Assembly (NCBI GenBank): GCA_016235345.1
Contig: JACRLG010000034.1
Coordinates: 1 to 46,224 of the forward strand
From: Deltaproteobacteria bacterium
GTDB lineage: Bacteria > Desulfobacterota > Desulfobacteria > Desulfobacterales > Desulfatibacillaceae
Direction of reading: 5' to 3'
Length of the DNA stretch: 46,224 nucleotides
A program made the translations under genes and the position numbers. The notes under the pieces are model-generated. The model was not told the DNA's origin, ran no database searches, and saw only the letters and a program-made list of their open reading frames with translations. Each line of letters opens with the position of its first letter. Position 1 is the stretch's first letter. This document shows positions 32,401-40,968 of this stretch, one piece after another.

Positions 32401-33718
32401 AATTTTCGACATGGAGGCCAAAGGGGCGCTCAGCCTTGGACCGGGGATGAGGCGGGTCAACGCGGCTTTTTCCCGCCTGGACCTGGGAAGGGCGAAGTCG
32501 GTGGCCACGGCCATTGCGGGGCTCTTTCCCGCAGGAAGCCCCGGCGCCGAAGCGCCGCCTTTGGAGTTTTCCATAAGCGCGCCAAGGGCCACGGTTCCCG
32601 GAAAGGGCTCAATGCCGCTTGTTCTTGCCGGAAAGCTATCGTCCGGTCGGGATTCAACAGACCTGGACCTAATGAAGGCCGGGCTTGGGCCGTCCCGGGG
32701 GGCGGGCAGGCTTACCTGGGGAAAGGCCGGGTGGAAGGTTGACGCTTTTTTCGGGTTCCTGGACATGGAGGTCTTGAAGGCGGCCTTTGGCCTGTCCGCG
32801 AAAAAGGCCCAGGCCAGGCCAACTCAACCGGTGAAAAAAAAGACCCAGGCTAAACCTGCCGGAACCCGCATCGCCTTTCCCCTGCCCATACCGGACAAGG
32901 CAGTGGAAGCCTCGGTTAAGGTGGGCCGACTGGACCTCGGCAGGCGGGGCGTGATTTCCTCGGTGACGGTCAATGGTTCCAGCACCCCGGAAAAGGTGAT
33001 GCTTTCCGAAATTTCCTGGAAAAAAAAGGGGGAGGAGGCTTTCCGCCTGGCCGGGGTCCTGACAAGGCGTTCCGAGAAGCTATGGCAGGGTGAGATATCG
33101 GTGAATTTTTCCGACATGGGCGCAACCGCCGGGGTTTTCTTTCCGCTCAAAGACCCGAAGGACGAAAAATTCCCGGTGGAGGGAGGCCGGACCCACGGGA
33201 CCGTGAAGGCCGATCTGGTTCCGGCCCCGGACGGCCTGTGGATTCCCAGGGGCCGCCTGTCCTTCGTGTCCAGGGAAGGCCGCATCAACAAGGGCGGCCC
33301 CCTGGTTTTCGTGATGGGCGCGCTCTCCCCCTTCAATTACGCAAGGGCCCTGGCGGGAAAAAAATCCGAGCTTTCGGGCGGCGTGGTGTTCGATAAGATG
33401 GAAGCTGCGGCGGATTTCAACGGGGGGACGGTGACCCTTTCCAAATTCAGCTTCGAAAGCCCCTCGCTGCGCTACGTGGCCACCGGGGATTTGAACATCG
33501 AGACCAACCGCCAGAACCTTTCCGTGTGCGTGCAGCCTTTCAGCATCGTGAACCGGATCATAGCCTTCACCCCCGGCTTGAACTTTCTGCTCCAGAACAA
33601 GGATGGGGCCATAATCCAGAGCTGCTTCACCGTTACCGGCGACATGGCCGACCCCAAGGTTACCCCGGTTCCCCAGAGCATGATTCCCACCCGCCTGGGT
33701 GACCTCTTCAACCGCTGA
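29444..33718 (+). CDS. Large AsmA-like envelope protein
   Basis: This is a 1,424-residue protein with one N-terminal membrane segment (ILFGLSLFLLMAAGGSAAFL) and a very long beta-rich periplasmic part. The first 130 residues have AsmA-type features (RFQDETGLLLSADTFLL, ICDLSRLLRGVVVVETVRLS). The last 200 contain an AsmA_2-like region: GGTVTLSKFSFESPSLRYVA, FSIVNRIIAFTPGLNFLLQN, and DPKVTPVPQSMIPTRLGDL. Relatives such as AsmA, TamB and YhdP form lipid-transport bridges to the outer membrane. I chose the ATG at 29444; a TTG at 29420 with AGAGG before it is equally possible. Confidence 0.83.
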   Translation: MKKRTKRILFGLSLFLLMAAGGSAAFLAYLYNNPSGILPLVLERFQDETGLLLSADTFLLDKPGPHRFRLTGHRVRVADRLGMSTVLSAENLSVICDLSRLLRGVVVVETVRLSGLSAQVTVKEDGRMSLGGWVLPKKKAGRREKPSIRVADLDIAQSSLNFDLPKKWGAGRVSVANFFARATPEPGGGAFKAGGLVGRAGKTGKIAASGKKKAGAWSFHVTGENLPADGFTIPAAGKSVPAMPVFASLNLDGNLVLTDKGAVSAKALVRIRDAFAKNHKVPGGRIVMSDLSGIASLASNPDSGLVANFTVKNLALAFSRFTGLLSYKKGGHDPALFSMNINAGDFLWDDFKPWLAGFLVPSTGLFLKTNITDALCRNVKLRLDWNEKPPKGEDHVKLSVTTSAENLSMTFDNQKITKATDVSANVSLDTMGLTADILSAAGIGCKVSKGTVDIVYGLPKKTPLSFSLKGRVDTGAGWPWMRDAIGGEGFVSRLGLSGIADAEVFWSWSDIATSGTDTFLIKALTGNMSARFNQPGHPLDFKRVRGHLTVSPESVVFDGLTAFYGPVSVRLAGDVAITDQGAFSLTANLGRLESLLPAFDQPGHPLAGWRPRSLSGLCTVERKKSETSPADISASLSTRDEAGRVFSARARFSQKSWEISQLSGRVGGFSISGSAGIPKGDLLIKSAPKAGRIPYSLSLSWKNGRARSELSGPEILLDDFITPLLPRATSEVLAWIAAQPSSKKTLGPPFRQVDFSAFTPKLRLTRDMIGPARATGSIDLGETGGVIVNRLNLNGRTARLSYLDHPDRSSLSINLDKENWADLLAVARQALSPAETRRPSSRPRPFDLSIKVASLAIPGQKAEPLSARIVITRPLGRMNASGHVILGDRTISATAAETPEGLSSTVSADRMEAALAGAMLDAVKSDGKGLTARAAPLPFSRVELSVEAGRFIFSDSLASALSATFSAGFSRVRGGTKTEIAVKRLSIFDMEAKGALSLGPGMRRVNAAFSRLDLGRAKSVATAIAGLFPAGSPGAEAPPLEFSISAPRATVPGKGSMPLVLAGKLSSGRDSTDLDLMKAGLGPSRGAGRLTWGKAGWKVDAFFGFLDMEVLKAAFGLSAKKAQARPTQPVKKKTQAKPAGTRIAFPLPIPDKAVEASVKVGRLDLGRRGVISSVTVNGSSTPEKVMLSEISWKKKGEEAFRLAGVLTRRSEKLWQGEISVNFSDMGATAGVFFPLKDPKDEKFPVEGGRTHGTVKADLVPAPDGLWIPRGRLSFVSREGRINKGGPLVFVMGALSPFNYARALAGKKSELSGGVVFDKMEAAADFNGGTVTLSKFSFESPSLRYVATGDLNIETNRQNLSVCVQPFSIVNRIIAFTPGLNFLLQNKDGAIIQSCFTVTGDMADPKVTPVPQSMIPTRLGDLFNR

Positions 33719-33750
33719 ACAGGGGTAACGGGCCTTTCCGTCGACGGCCC

Positions 33751-35007
33751 TCAGGAAACGCCGAGAAGGCTTAAGCGCAGAATGTTGATGGCGCTGGCCG
33801 CAAACACGGCCTTGTTGCGGTCCCTGTCCCCAAAGGGAAAATATAGCCGGGTGGCGGTGGCTCCCTCAGGCGTCGCAAGGCCTATGCACACGGTGCCCAC
33901 GGGTTTTTCGGCGCTGCCTCCGGCAGGCCCGGCGATTCCGGTTGTGGATATCCCGTAGTCGGCCCCGGCTGCCCTTCGCACGCCCTCGGCCATTTCGGAG
34001 GCGGTTTCCTCCGAGACGGCCCCGTGCTCCGCAAGGGTTTTCGGACTTACATCCAAGAGGCCGGTTTTCGCCTGGTTGGCGTAGGTGACGGCCCCAAGGA
34101 GGAAATAATCGGACGAGCCCGAAACCTGCGTAAGGAGGTGACTTACAAGCCCCCCGGTGCAGCTTTCCGCCACAGCCAGAGTGGCCTTTCGGCTGCGGAG
34201 AAGCTCCCCGGCGGCCTCTTCAAGGCTCTTTCCCGAAAGCGACACCACGTGCCGGAAAAGCCTTTCGGAAACGATGCCGCCAGCCCGGTCCAACAGGCTT
34301 GCGGTTTCATCAGGCGATTCGCCCCGCGCGTAGATTTTGACCCTTATGACCGGAAAGCTCGCCTGGAGCCCCACGGTGACGCCCGGAACCAGGCCTTCCA
34401 GGTCAGCGGTCTGCTCCCCTATGGACGCCTCGGTGGTCCCGAAAAAGCTTATGACCCTTGTTCCGAAATGACCGGCGTCGCCCAGAAGGCCGCGAAGTCG
34501 GGGAATCACCTGGTCTGCGAGCATGAGCCGCATCTCGCGGGGCACGCCCGGAAGGAAGAAGAACCTGCATTCACCTATGTTTACTGCAAAACCCGGAGCC
34601 GTGCCGATGGGATTGGCGAGGATTTCCGCCCCTTCCGGAAACATGGCCTGCCTTCGGTTGGATTCGGGCATGGGCCTGCCCCAGGCCGCGAAAATGGCCT
34701 CTATCCATAAGAGGGCGTCCCGGTTCAAGACCTGTTTCACGCCACAGGCCAGGGCCGCCGCCTCGCTTGACCGGTCGTCGAAGGTGGGCCCAAGGCCCCC
34801 GGTCACCACGCAGACGTCCGCCCTTTTCGAGATGTCCCCCATGACCCTGACCAGCCCGGAAAGCTCGTCCCCCACGCAGGTGTGGCGGCTTACGGGCATT
34901 GAAAGCCCGGCAAGGACGCTTGCGATGTGGGCGGAGTTGGTGTCCGCCACGGCTCCCAGAAGGACCTCGTCGCCGGTGGAAAGAATTTCAGCCGATATCT
35001 TTTTCAT
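33751..35007 (-). CDS. cinA: CinA: competence/damage-inducible protein, nicotinamide-nucleotide amidase
   Basis: The 418-residue protein has both CinA domains. The N-terminal molybdopterin-binding-like domain shows AEILSTGDEVLLGAVADTNS and CVVTGGLGPTFDDRS. The C-terminal amidase domain shows ATLAVAESCTGGLVSHLLT, YFLLGAVTYANQAKTGLLDV and ADYGISTTGIAGPAGG. CinA hydrolyses NMN and ADP-ribose-type by-products in NAD recycling. The length matches the two-domain form. It is convergent with the AsmA-like gene and divergent from the FmdB gene. Confidence 0.95.
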   Translation of the reverse strand: MKKISAEILSTGDEVLLGAVADTNSAHIASVLAGLSMPVSRHTCVGDELSGLVRVMGDISKRADVCVVTGGLGPTFDDRSSEAAALACGVKQVLNRDALLWIEAIFAAWGRPMPESNRRQAMFPEGAEILANPIGTAPGFAVNIGECRFFFLPGVPREMRLMLADQVIPRLRGLLGDAGHFGTRVISFFGTTEASIGEQTADLEGLVPGVTVGLQASFPVIRVKIYARGESPDETASLLDRAGGIVSERLFRHVVSLSGKSLEEAAGELLRSRKATLAVAESCTGGLVSHLLTQVSGSSDYFLLGAVTYANQAKTGLLDVSPKTLAEHGAVSEETASEMAEGVRRAAGADYGISTTGIAGPAGGSAEKPVGTVCIGLATPEGATATRLYFPFGDRDRNKAVFAASAINILRLSLLGVS

Positions 35008-35084
35008 TTCGCCTCCGAAGTTGACGCGCCTCGTTTACGGCCTTATATAGAAAGCGGAAAACATTTGCCAGAAAGGATATTGCC

Positions 35085-35315
35085 ATGCCCATTTACGAGT
35101 TTCACTGTAACGTTTGCAACAAAGACTTCGAGTGCCTGTTGATAGGCAGCGACAAGCCCAAGTGCCCCAAGTGCCAGGGCGACGACGTCAACCGGCTCAT
35201 GTCGGCCTGCGGCTTCGTGAGCAAGGGCCAGGGCGGCGGAGTCACCCGCACGGCTGCAGCGGATTCCTCCTGCTCCGGCTGCTCATCGGGCTCCTGTTCG
35301 AGCTGCGGCCACTGA
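35085..35315 (+). CDS. FmdB-type zinc-ribbon protein
   Basis: The 76-residue protein starts MPIYEFHCNVCNKDFECLL, with CPKCQGDDVNRLMSACGF next, giving the CxxC...CxxC ribbon of the FmdB/CxxC_CXXC_SSSS family. The tail is rich in Ser, Cys and Gly (CSGCSSGSCSSCGH), as is typical. The function is unsettled; the family was named after a regulator of formamidase. Its stop overlaps the hemC start by one base (TGATG), so translation is probably coupled. AAAGGA precedes the ATG. Confidence 0.88.
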   Translation: MPIYEFHCNVCNKDFECLLIGSDKPKCPKCQGDDVNRLMSACGFVSKGQGGGVTRTAAADSSCSGCSSGSCSSCGH

Positions 35316-36244
35316 TGGCCGCCCGTCTGGTTCGCATAGGCACCAGGGGAAGCCCGCTGGCCCTGTGGCAGGCCCGGCACGTGGCGGGCCTTCTGGCCGG
35401 GCTCGATCCGGGAATCGAAACCGAACTTGTCGTCATAAAGACCCAGGGCGACAGGATTCTGGACGTTCCTCTCGCCAAGGTTGGCGGCAAGGGCCTGTTC
35501 ATAAAGGAGATCGAGGACGCCCTCCTTGAAAGGCGTGTCGATCTGGCGGTTCACAGCATGAAGGACGTGCCAGCCGAGCTTCCGGAAGGGCTGATGATCG
35601 CGGCAATTCCCCCGCGTGAGGACCCCCGCGACGCCCTGGTTGCGGCGGGCGGCGCAATCGACATCGCACATCTGCCCAAAGGCGGCAGGGTGGGAACATC
35701 GAGCCTTCGCCGGGCCGCCCAGATTCTCGCAGCAAGGCCGGATATCGTCATCGAGCCCCTTAGGGGAAACGTGGAGACCAGGCTTTCAAAACTCACGTCC
35801 ATGAATCTTTCCGCCGTGGTGCTGGCTGCTGCGGGCTTAAAGCGCCTGGGTTTCGAAAACCGCATAACGGCGTTCGTCCCGGCCACGGAGATGCTTCCGG
35901 CGGTGGGCCAGGGAGCCCTGGCCCTTGAAACGAGGGCTGACGACGAGTTCACGTCGGGCCTCGCCCGAAGGCTCGATGACCCGGAAACACGGGCCGCCGT
36001 AACAGCCGAGCGGGCCTTTTTAAGCCGGGTGGAGGGCGGATGCCAGGTTCCGGTGGCGGCCCACGCCAAGGTGGAAAACGGGTTTATTTCACTTGATGCC
36101 CTAATAGCGGACGTCAGCGGCTCCCCATGTTTCAGGGACTCTGTTTCAGGCCCAGTCGCCGAGGCCGCCAGTCTGGGCGTTACGCTGGCAGACTGGCTTC
36201 TCGATCGCGGGGGCAGGGAAATCATGGCCAGGCTTCTGGCCTAG
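35315..36244 (+). CDS. hemC: Porphobilinogen deaminase (hydroxymethylbilane synthase)
   Basis: HemC joins four porphobilinogens. The 309-residue protein has RIGTRGSPLALWQARHVAG, VVIKTQGDRILDVPLAKVGG, KGLFIKEIEDALLERRVDLA, VHSMKDVPAELPEG, VGTSSLRRAAQIL and LPAVGQGALALE. VEGGCQVPVAAHAK carries the Cys that binds the dipyrromethane cofactor. The start ATG at 35315 overlaps the FmdB stop; an earlier in-frame extension would cover the zinc-ribbon gene and is rejected. It supplies the HemD domain encoded next. Confidence 0.96.
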   Translation: MAARLVRIGTRGSPLALWQARHVAGLLAGLDPGIETELVVIKTQGDRILDVPLAKVGGKGLFIKEIEDALLERRVDLAVHSMKDVPAELPEGLMIAAIPPREDPRDALVAAGGAIDIAHLPKGGRVGTSSLRRAAQILAARPDIVIEPLRGNVETRLSKLTSMNLSAVVLAAAGLKRLGFENRITAFVPATEMLPAVGQGALALETRADDEFTSGLARRLDDPETRAAVTAERAFLSRVEGGCQVPVAAHAKVENGFISLDALIADVSGSPCFRDSVSGPVAEAASLGVTLADWLLDRGGREIMARLLA

Positions 36245-36313
36245 GACGTCCGGACGGTTCGCCGTTTATCCGCAGGATATCCGGCCTGATTCGATTTCAT
36301 TTAGGATGACATA

Positions 36314-37840
36314 ATGGGAAAAGTCTATCTGGTGGGAGCCGGGCCGGGCGATCCGGGCCTTCTCACGGTGAGGGGTCGCGAGCTTCTCGAACGCGCGGAC
36401 GTGGTGATCTACGATTTTCTTGCGGCCCCGGCCCTTCTGCGCCACGCGAGGCCGGACGCCCAAATCATCTATGTGGGCAAGAAGGGCGGCGACCACACCC
36501 TGCCCCAGGAGGGCATAAACGAGCTTCTGGTGCGGAAGGCCAGGGAAGCCGATACGGTGGTTCGCCTGAAGGGCGGGGACCCCTACGTTTTCGGCAGGGG
36601 GGCCGAGGAGGCCGAGGTCCTGGTGGAAGCGGGAATTCCCTTCGAGGCAGTTCCGGGCGTAACCGCAGGCGTGGCGGCCCCGGCCTACGCGGGCATCCCG
36701 GTCACCCATCGCCGTTTCGCTTCATCGGTGGCCTTCATAACAGGCCACGAGGACCCGGAAAAGGCCGGGTCGGACCTGGACTGGCCCGGAATCGCAAGGG
36801 GGGCCAACACCCTGGTCTTTTTCATGGGCATGAAGAACCTGCCGGAAATCTCCGCAAGGCTCATTGAAAACGGCAGGGCCGCCGACACCCCATGCGCCCT
36901 GGTCAGATGGGGCACCACTTCGGAGCAGACGAGCCTTTTCGGCGACCTTTGCAACATAGCCCAAAAGGCCAGGGACGCCGGAATGAAGCCGCCCGCTGTC
37001 CTGGTAGTGGGCTGGGTGGTGTCGTTAAGGGAAAAGCTCGACTGGTTCACGATTAGGCCCCTTTTCGGAAAAACAGTGGTGGTCACCCGCGCGCGGGCCC
37101 AGGCCAGCGACCTTGTGAAAAGGCTCGAGGAAATGGGCGCGCGGGTTCTTGAAACCCCCACCATAAGGGTCGTTCCGCCGGAAAATTCCGCCCCCCTGGA
37201 CGAGGCCATCGCTCGCATTACGGATTTCGACTGGGTGAGCTTCACCAGCGTAAACGCCGTTGAATATTTTTTCGACAGGCTCTTTAAATCAGGACGCGAC
37301 GCAAGGGCCCTTGGAGGCGCGAAAATAGCTGCCATAGGCCCAGCCACGGCGGCCCGCCTGAAAAATTACGGCCTTGTCACCGACATCCTTCCCGAAACCT
37401 ATCGCGCAGAATCCGTTGTCGACGCCTTTTCGGCGCTCGACATGAAGGCCAGGCGCGTGCTCCTGCCAAGGGCGGCGGAAGCCAGGCCAGTGCTTCCGGC
37501 GGAGCTTTCCCGGATGGGCGCACTCGTCACCGAAGTGGCCGCCTACCGCACCATCGCAGCAAATGAAGGCAAAAAGGAGCTTTTGGACGAGCTTCAGTCG
37601 GGCTCGGTGGACATGGTAACCTTCACCAGTTCATCCACGGTTTCCAACTTCGCGTCCCTTTTCGGGCCGGGCGAAATGGCCGGGCTCATGAAGGGCGTGG
37701 CCGTGGCCTGCATAGGCCCGGTGACCGCCGACACGGCCAGGAGCCTTGGGCTTTCGGTAAGCCTGGTTGCCGACGAGTTCACCATAGACGGGCTTTGCAG
37801 GGCCATCGGCGGTCATTGCGCAGCAAAATCCATCGGCTGA
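36314..37840 (+). CDS. cobA-hemD: Fused uroporphyrinogen-III C-methyltransferase and uroporphyrinogen-III synthase
   Basis: The 508-residue protein carries two enzymes. Residues 1-245 are the SAM methyltransferase: VYLVGAGPGDPGLLTVRG, VVRLKGGDPYVFGRGAEEAE and GVTAGVAAPAYAGIPVTHR. Residues 250-505 are the HemD fold: TVVVTRARAQASDLVKRLEE, FTSVNAVEYFFDRL, AIGPATAARLKNYG and VDMVTFTSSSTVSNFASLFG. Together they turn hydroxymethylbilane into uroporphyrinogen III and then precorrin-2, the branch to sirohaem, cobalamin and the alternative haem route. This fusion is common in anaerobes. AGGA precedes the ATG. Confidence 0.95.
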   Translation: MGKVYLVGAGPGDPGLLTVRGRELLERADVVIYDFLAAPALLRHARPDAQIIYVGKKGGDHTLPQEGINELLVRKAREADTVVRLKGGDPYVFGRGAEEAEVLVEAGIPFEAVPGVTAGVAAPAYAGIPVTHRRFASSVAFITGHEDPEKAGSDLDWPGIARGANTLVFFMGMKNLPEISARLIENGRAADTPCALVRWGTTSEQTSLFGDLCNIAQKARDAGMKPPAVLVVGWVVSLREKLDWFTIRPLFGKTVVVTRARAQASDLVKRLEEMGARVLETPTIRVVPPENSAPLDEAIARITDFDWVSFTSVNAVEYFFDRLFKSGRDARALGGAKIAAIGPATAARLKNYGLVTDILPETYRAESVVDAFSALDMKARRVLLPRAAEARPVLPAELSRMGALVTEVAAYRTIAANEGKKELLDELQSGSVDMVTFTSSSTVSNFASLFGPGEMAGLMKGVAVACIGPVTADTARSLGLSVSLVADEFTIDGLCRAIGGHCAAKSIG

Positions 37841-37849
37841 GCCGCTCAG

Positions 37850-37866
37850 GCGTGTTCGGAACACGC
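37850..37866 (+). repeat. Short perfect inverted repeat after cobA-hemD
   Basis: GCGTGTTC and GAACACGC flank a single G, ten bases after the stop. No T run follows, so it is not a clear terminator; a regulatory or mRNA-stabilising role is possible. Confidence 0.4.
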
Positions 37867-37910
37867 AGGGGATTTCCCGGCTCATCTTCGCAACGTGAAG
37901 GAGACAAGGC

Positions 37911-38885
37911 ATGAGACGTTCTTTTTTGATGGCGATTCCGCTTCTCGTCCTTTTTCTTGCGGCAGGCCCGATCAGCGTGGCCTTTGCCAAGGAGGAAGCG
38001 GTTGCCACGGTCAACGGGGTTATCATTCCCCAATCCGACCTGTTGCGCATGATGGTGAACATCCAGATGACGGCCCAGCAGGAAGGCCGCAGGCTGAGCC
38101 AGGCCGAGGTGGTTTCCTGGCGCAAGAAGGTCCTGGATCAGCTCATAGGCTATGAGCTCTTGTACCAGGAGGCGAAAAAAGCCAAACTGTCCGTTGATCC
38201 CAAATTGATCGATCAATACATAGCCAAGGCCAGAAGCGGCTTTCCGTCGGACGTGGAGTTCAAAAGGGCCTTATCCAGAAAACAGCTTTCCGAGGAGATT
38301 TTAAGAAGGGAAATCGAGCGGGACAAGCTGGTGGAGAAGTATCTTGCAGAAAAATTCCTTAAAACCGCCACGCCCACCGAGGAGACCATAAAAAAATATT
38401 ACGACGCGCACCCCGAAAGGTGGAGCGAAATGCGCGCAAGGCACATCCTGGTGGCCTTTGACGCAAAGGCTCCCGCCACCAAGGCGGCGGCCCGGAAAAA
38501 AATCGACGAGATACTGGCCAAGCTGAAAAAGGGCGCCGATTTCGCAAGCATGGCGCGCCAGAATTCCTCCTGCCCTTCCAGGGAAAGGGGCGGAGACCTG
38601 GATTTTTTTGCAAGGGGGCAGATGGTGCCGGAGTTTTCCCAGGCCGCCTTCGCCCTGGCTCCCGGACAGTTGAGCCCCGTGGTTGAAACCAAGTTCGGCT
38701 TTCACGTGATCAAAGCTGAAGAAAAACGCACCATCAGCTACAACCAGGCGAAAGATCAGATCCGTGGGGAACTGCTGGGGCAAAGCATGGAGGAATTGGC
38801 CGACCGCCACGTGGCCGACCTGCGCAGGAAGGCGCGAATAACCATTCTTCTGGATGATTCGGGAAAGCCCTCCGCGAAGAAATAG
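37911..38885 (+). CDS. Exported parvulin-type peptidyl-prolyl isomerase (SurA/PrsA-like)
   Basis: The 324-residue protein has a signal peptide (MRRSFLMAIPLLVLFLAAG, cleavage near AFA-KEE). A SurA-like N-domain follows (VATVNGVIIPQSDLLRMMVN), and then a rotamase domain at about residues 170-270: MRARHILVAFDAKA, FASMARQNSSCPSRERGGDL, FFARGQMVPEFSQAAFALAP and VVETKFGFHVIKAEE. These are classic parvulin motifs. It probably folds exported or outer-membrane proteins. AAGGAG precedes the ATG. A cysteine (SSCPS) within the parvulin loop is seen in related deltaproteobacterial proteins from memory only. Confidence 0.9.
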   Translation: MRRSFLMAIPLLVLFLAAGPISVAFAKEEAVATVNGVIIPQSDLLRMMVNIQMTAQQEGRRLSQAEVVSWRKKVLDQLIGYELLYQEAKKAKLSVDPKLIDQYIAKARSGFPSDVEFKRALSRKQLSEEILRREIERDKLVEKYLAEKFLKTATPTEETIKKYYDAHPERWSEMRARHILVAFDAKAPATKAAARKKIDEILAKLKKGADFASMARQNSSCPSRERGGDLDFFARGQMVPEFSQAAFALAPGQLSPVVETKFGFHVIKAEEKRTISYNQAKDQIRGELLGQSMEELADRHVADLRRKARITILLDDSGKPSAKK

Positions 38886-38901
38886 GGAGGACGGGCGTTT
38901 T

Positions 38902-39909
38902 TCAGGAAGCCGGAAGCGGCGGGTATTGAGCGGGCAGCGGCAGGTCGGCTTTTTGGGATTTCTGCATCCTAAGGACAACCGCCCCGTCCAGTATGGCGAT
39001 ATCAGCCTCCTTTTCCAGGGAGGTAATACCGTTTATGCGGAAAAAGCCGACGGCGCTTCTTTTGAGCTTCAATTCCCGGCTCCTGAGGGTTCCGGCGCTC
39101 ATTGGGACGAACCTTACGAAATCATGGCGAACCGGCTGGCTTGCAGGCATACGCGGAGGCCTTGCCGCCCTGGTGGCCGGGGTTGCCTCGGAGGGCGCAG
39201 TTAAGGATGCAGGCGGTTGCTGCGCCTTCCTGGGCAGTTCTGCCGCGTTTCCAGGCTTTGGCCGGGCCGAGCGCGTGGACGGGTCGTGAATGATGAGAAT
39301 TTCAGGGTTGGCCTGCCCCTTGCGGTCCACCCCGTAGCCCACCAGCGTCACCCAGTGGCCGCCCACGCGTTCGTATATTTCGGTCATGGGATCATAGGCG
39401 TACCAGCCAACGTTGAGCCACACCGCCGAATCGCCCACAAGGCCGTCCTTTATCCAGTCGATTTCAGGCGTTTCGCTCTTGCCCGACATGGCCGCCGGAT
39501 GCTCCCGCCAGCCCTGGTAGGCCAGATACTCGTAAACGTATCCCCTCTCGCCCAAAAACCTGCTTACCCCCGTCAGAAGGTCCGTGGGGCTGGTGCCCAG
39601 ATCGCCCGATGTATCCATGTATCCCGGTTTTCCGAGAAGGGCCGCCAGTTGGGGCTGGGTCATGCGGCGGTTGGCGTTCTTGGGCAAAAGATCGGGATAC
39701 CCGTTACGGGCCAGCCAGACCAGCGAGTTGGAAACCGCCACCGGGGCGCAGAAGCCCTTTCCTCCCCTTGGCAGCCGGGCCGCCTTGTCAGCCTGGCAGA
39801 GATCGGGGGTCCCCCTCAGTTTTCCGGTATAAACCGGAGGATATGCGGCGGAAACGCCGCAGAACATGAGAAGGCAGGCTGTGGTTGCGGAAAGAACGCG
39901 TTTCATCAT
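38902..39909 (-). CDS. Secreted C39-like cysteine peptidase
   Basis: The 335-residue protein starts with a signal peptide (KRVLSATTACLLMFCGVSA, then AYPPV). The papain-like C39_2-type core shows GGKGFCAPVAVSNSLVWLAR with the nucleophile Cys, and VGGHWVTLVGYGVD with the His, then ILIIHDPS. A Pro/Ala/Arg-rich insert (about residues 225-265) separates this from a C-terminal strand region ending in Pro-rich sequence. No ABC transporter or bacteriocin gene is near, so leader processing is unlikely. An ATG-ATG pair starts it; the second is equally possible. Confidence 0.72.
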   Translation of the reverse strand: MMKRVLSATTACLLMFCGVSAAYPPVYTGKLRGTPDLCQADKAARLPRGGKGFCAPVAVSNSLVWLARNGYPDLLPKNANRRMTQPQLAALLGKPGYMDTSGDLGTSPTDLLTGVSRFLGERGYVYEYLAYQGWREHPAAMSGKSETPEIDWIKDGLVGDSAVWLNVGWYAYDPMTEIYERVGGHWVTLVGYGVDRKGQANPEILIIHDPSTRSARPKPGNAAELPRKAQQPPASLTAPSEATPATRAARPPRMPASQPVRHDFVRFVPMSAGTLRSRELKLKRSAVGFFRINGITSLEKEADIAILDGAVVLRMQKSQKADLPLPAQYPPLPAS

Positions 39910-40052
39910 TATAACCGGATAAGTCCAAAGGGTTCTTGTTTCACTTGCCCAACCTATCATCAAAAGCACAATAAAGGCAAGAAAACTTGGAACAAAACCT
40001 GGAAGTGGACAGTTATCGGACATGGATGCGGAGAACAGGAAGCGGATTCGGC

Positions 40053-40817
40053 TCAGTAACCCGCCTGCGGGTTTACGGGCATGTAGCGGAAGGACGAAAA
40101 TGGCTTGAAACCGGGCATGGCTCTTGCCCGCATAACGCACATCAGCCTCTGGTGGCGCGGGGCCGGGCTTGGGTTCACCCTTTCCACCAGGACGCGAAGG
40201 GCGGCCCCCGCCTCGCGCAGCCGGGCCACCTCCTCCCCAAGGTAATGGGGCATGAAACCCGCCATCTGGTGGGGAGTCGTGGTGCGGAGAACCACGGCGC
40301 CGGGGTCGTTGGGATTTTGCCAGTCCGAAAGGCAATAAAGCTCGTGACCGGGGGAAAGGCCCAAGGCAGCCTCCTCTCCGAAGGCCACGTGTCGGATTCC
40401 CCGCACCAGGAATCGATAAAGGAGGTCATTGGTGTCGGGGTCGGTGGCGGGCAGGCCGAAAAGCTCCAGTTTTTCGGTTCTCTCTCGCCTGCTGTCCCTT
40501 GCCAGAACCAGGAAGGGGTCGCCTCCTGCAGGCACCAAGTCTAGAACCGAGGCGTTCGCGGGATCGCCAGTGCGGGAGCTTATGACAAGGCGGTTGGCGA
40601 ACATGGGGAAGAGCCCGTCCGATTCGTAAATCCCGTCCAATTCGTCGAACCCCGCAAAGGGCGTGAAGCCCTGGGCCAGGGCCGTTCTTGCGCCCTCGAT
40701 GTAGGCGAAGCTGTAACGGGGCGAGAGCCTTCGTTCCAGAAGCCTCGCCACAGGGCAGATAAAGGAGTTTTCCGGATTGAACCAGGATACGTAGAGAATG
40801 TTTTCATCACGAATCAT
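40053..40817 (-). CDS. HIRAN-domain-like protein
   Basis: The 254-residue protein has ILYVSWFNPENSFICPVARL and FAYIEGARTALAQGFTPFAG at its N-terminus, a pattern seen in bacterial proteins carrying a C-terminal HIRAN domain. The HIRAN-like part is at about residues 135-220: LVRGIRHVAFG, LYCLSDWQNPNDPGAVVLRT and QMAGFMPHYLGEEVARL. In eukaryotes HIRAN binds 3' DNA ends. The bacterial function is unknown and may relate to damaged DNA. I start it at the ATG at 40817; a GTG four codons earlier is possible. It has no obvious operon partner. Confidence 0.65.
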   Translation of the reverse strand: MIRDENILYVSWFNPENSFICPVARLLERRLSPRYSFAYIEGARTALAQGFTPFAGFDELDGIYESDGLFPMFANRLVISSRTGDPANASVLDLVPAGGDPFLVLARDSRRERTEKLELFGLPATDPDTNDLLYRFLVRGIRHVAFGEEAALGLSPGHELYCLSDWQNPNDPGAVVLRTTTPHQMAGFMPHYLGEEVARLREAGAALRVLVERVNPSPAPRHQRLMCVMRARAMPGFKPFSSFRYMPVNPQAGY

Positions 40818-40968
40818 GGCCCGTTCCACTTCCCGCCCCCTGACCGACGCGAAAACCCAAGGACTATCAGGAAACCATCATTTGTCAGTTGCCCGAAAGA
40901 GCCTTATCGGAATGCTTCGCTATTAAGCGGAGCATGGTTCTTTTCCATTTTTTAAGGAATCCGGCAAA

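Noticed and set aside
35114-35314. A 67-residue N-terminal extension of HemC in the same frame
   Set aside because: It lies on top of the FmdB-type zinc-ribbon gene, which has its own ribosome site and CxxC motifs. HemC normally starts at the RIGTRGSPLA region.
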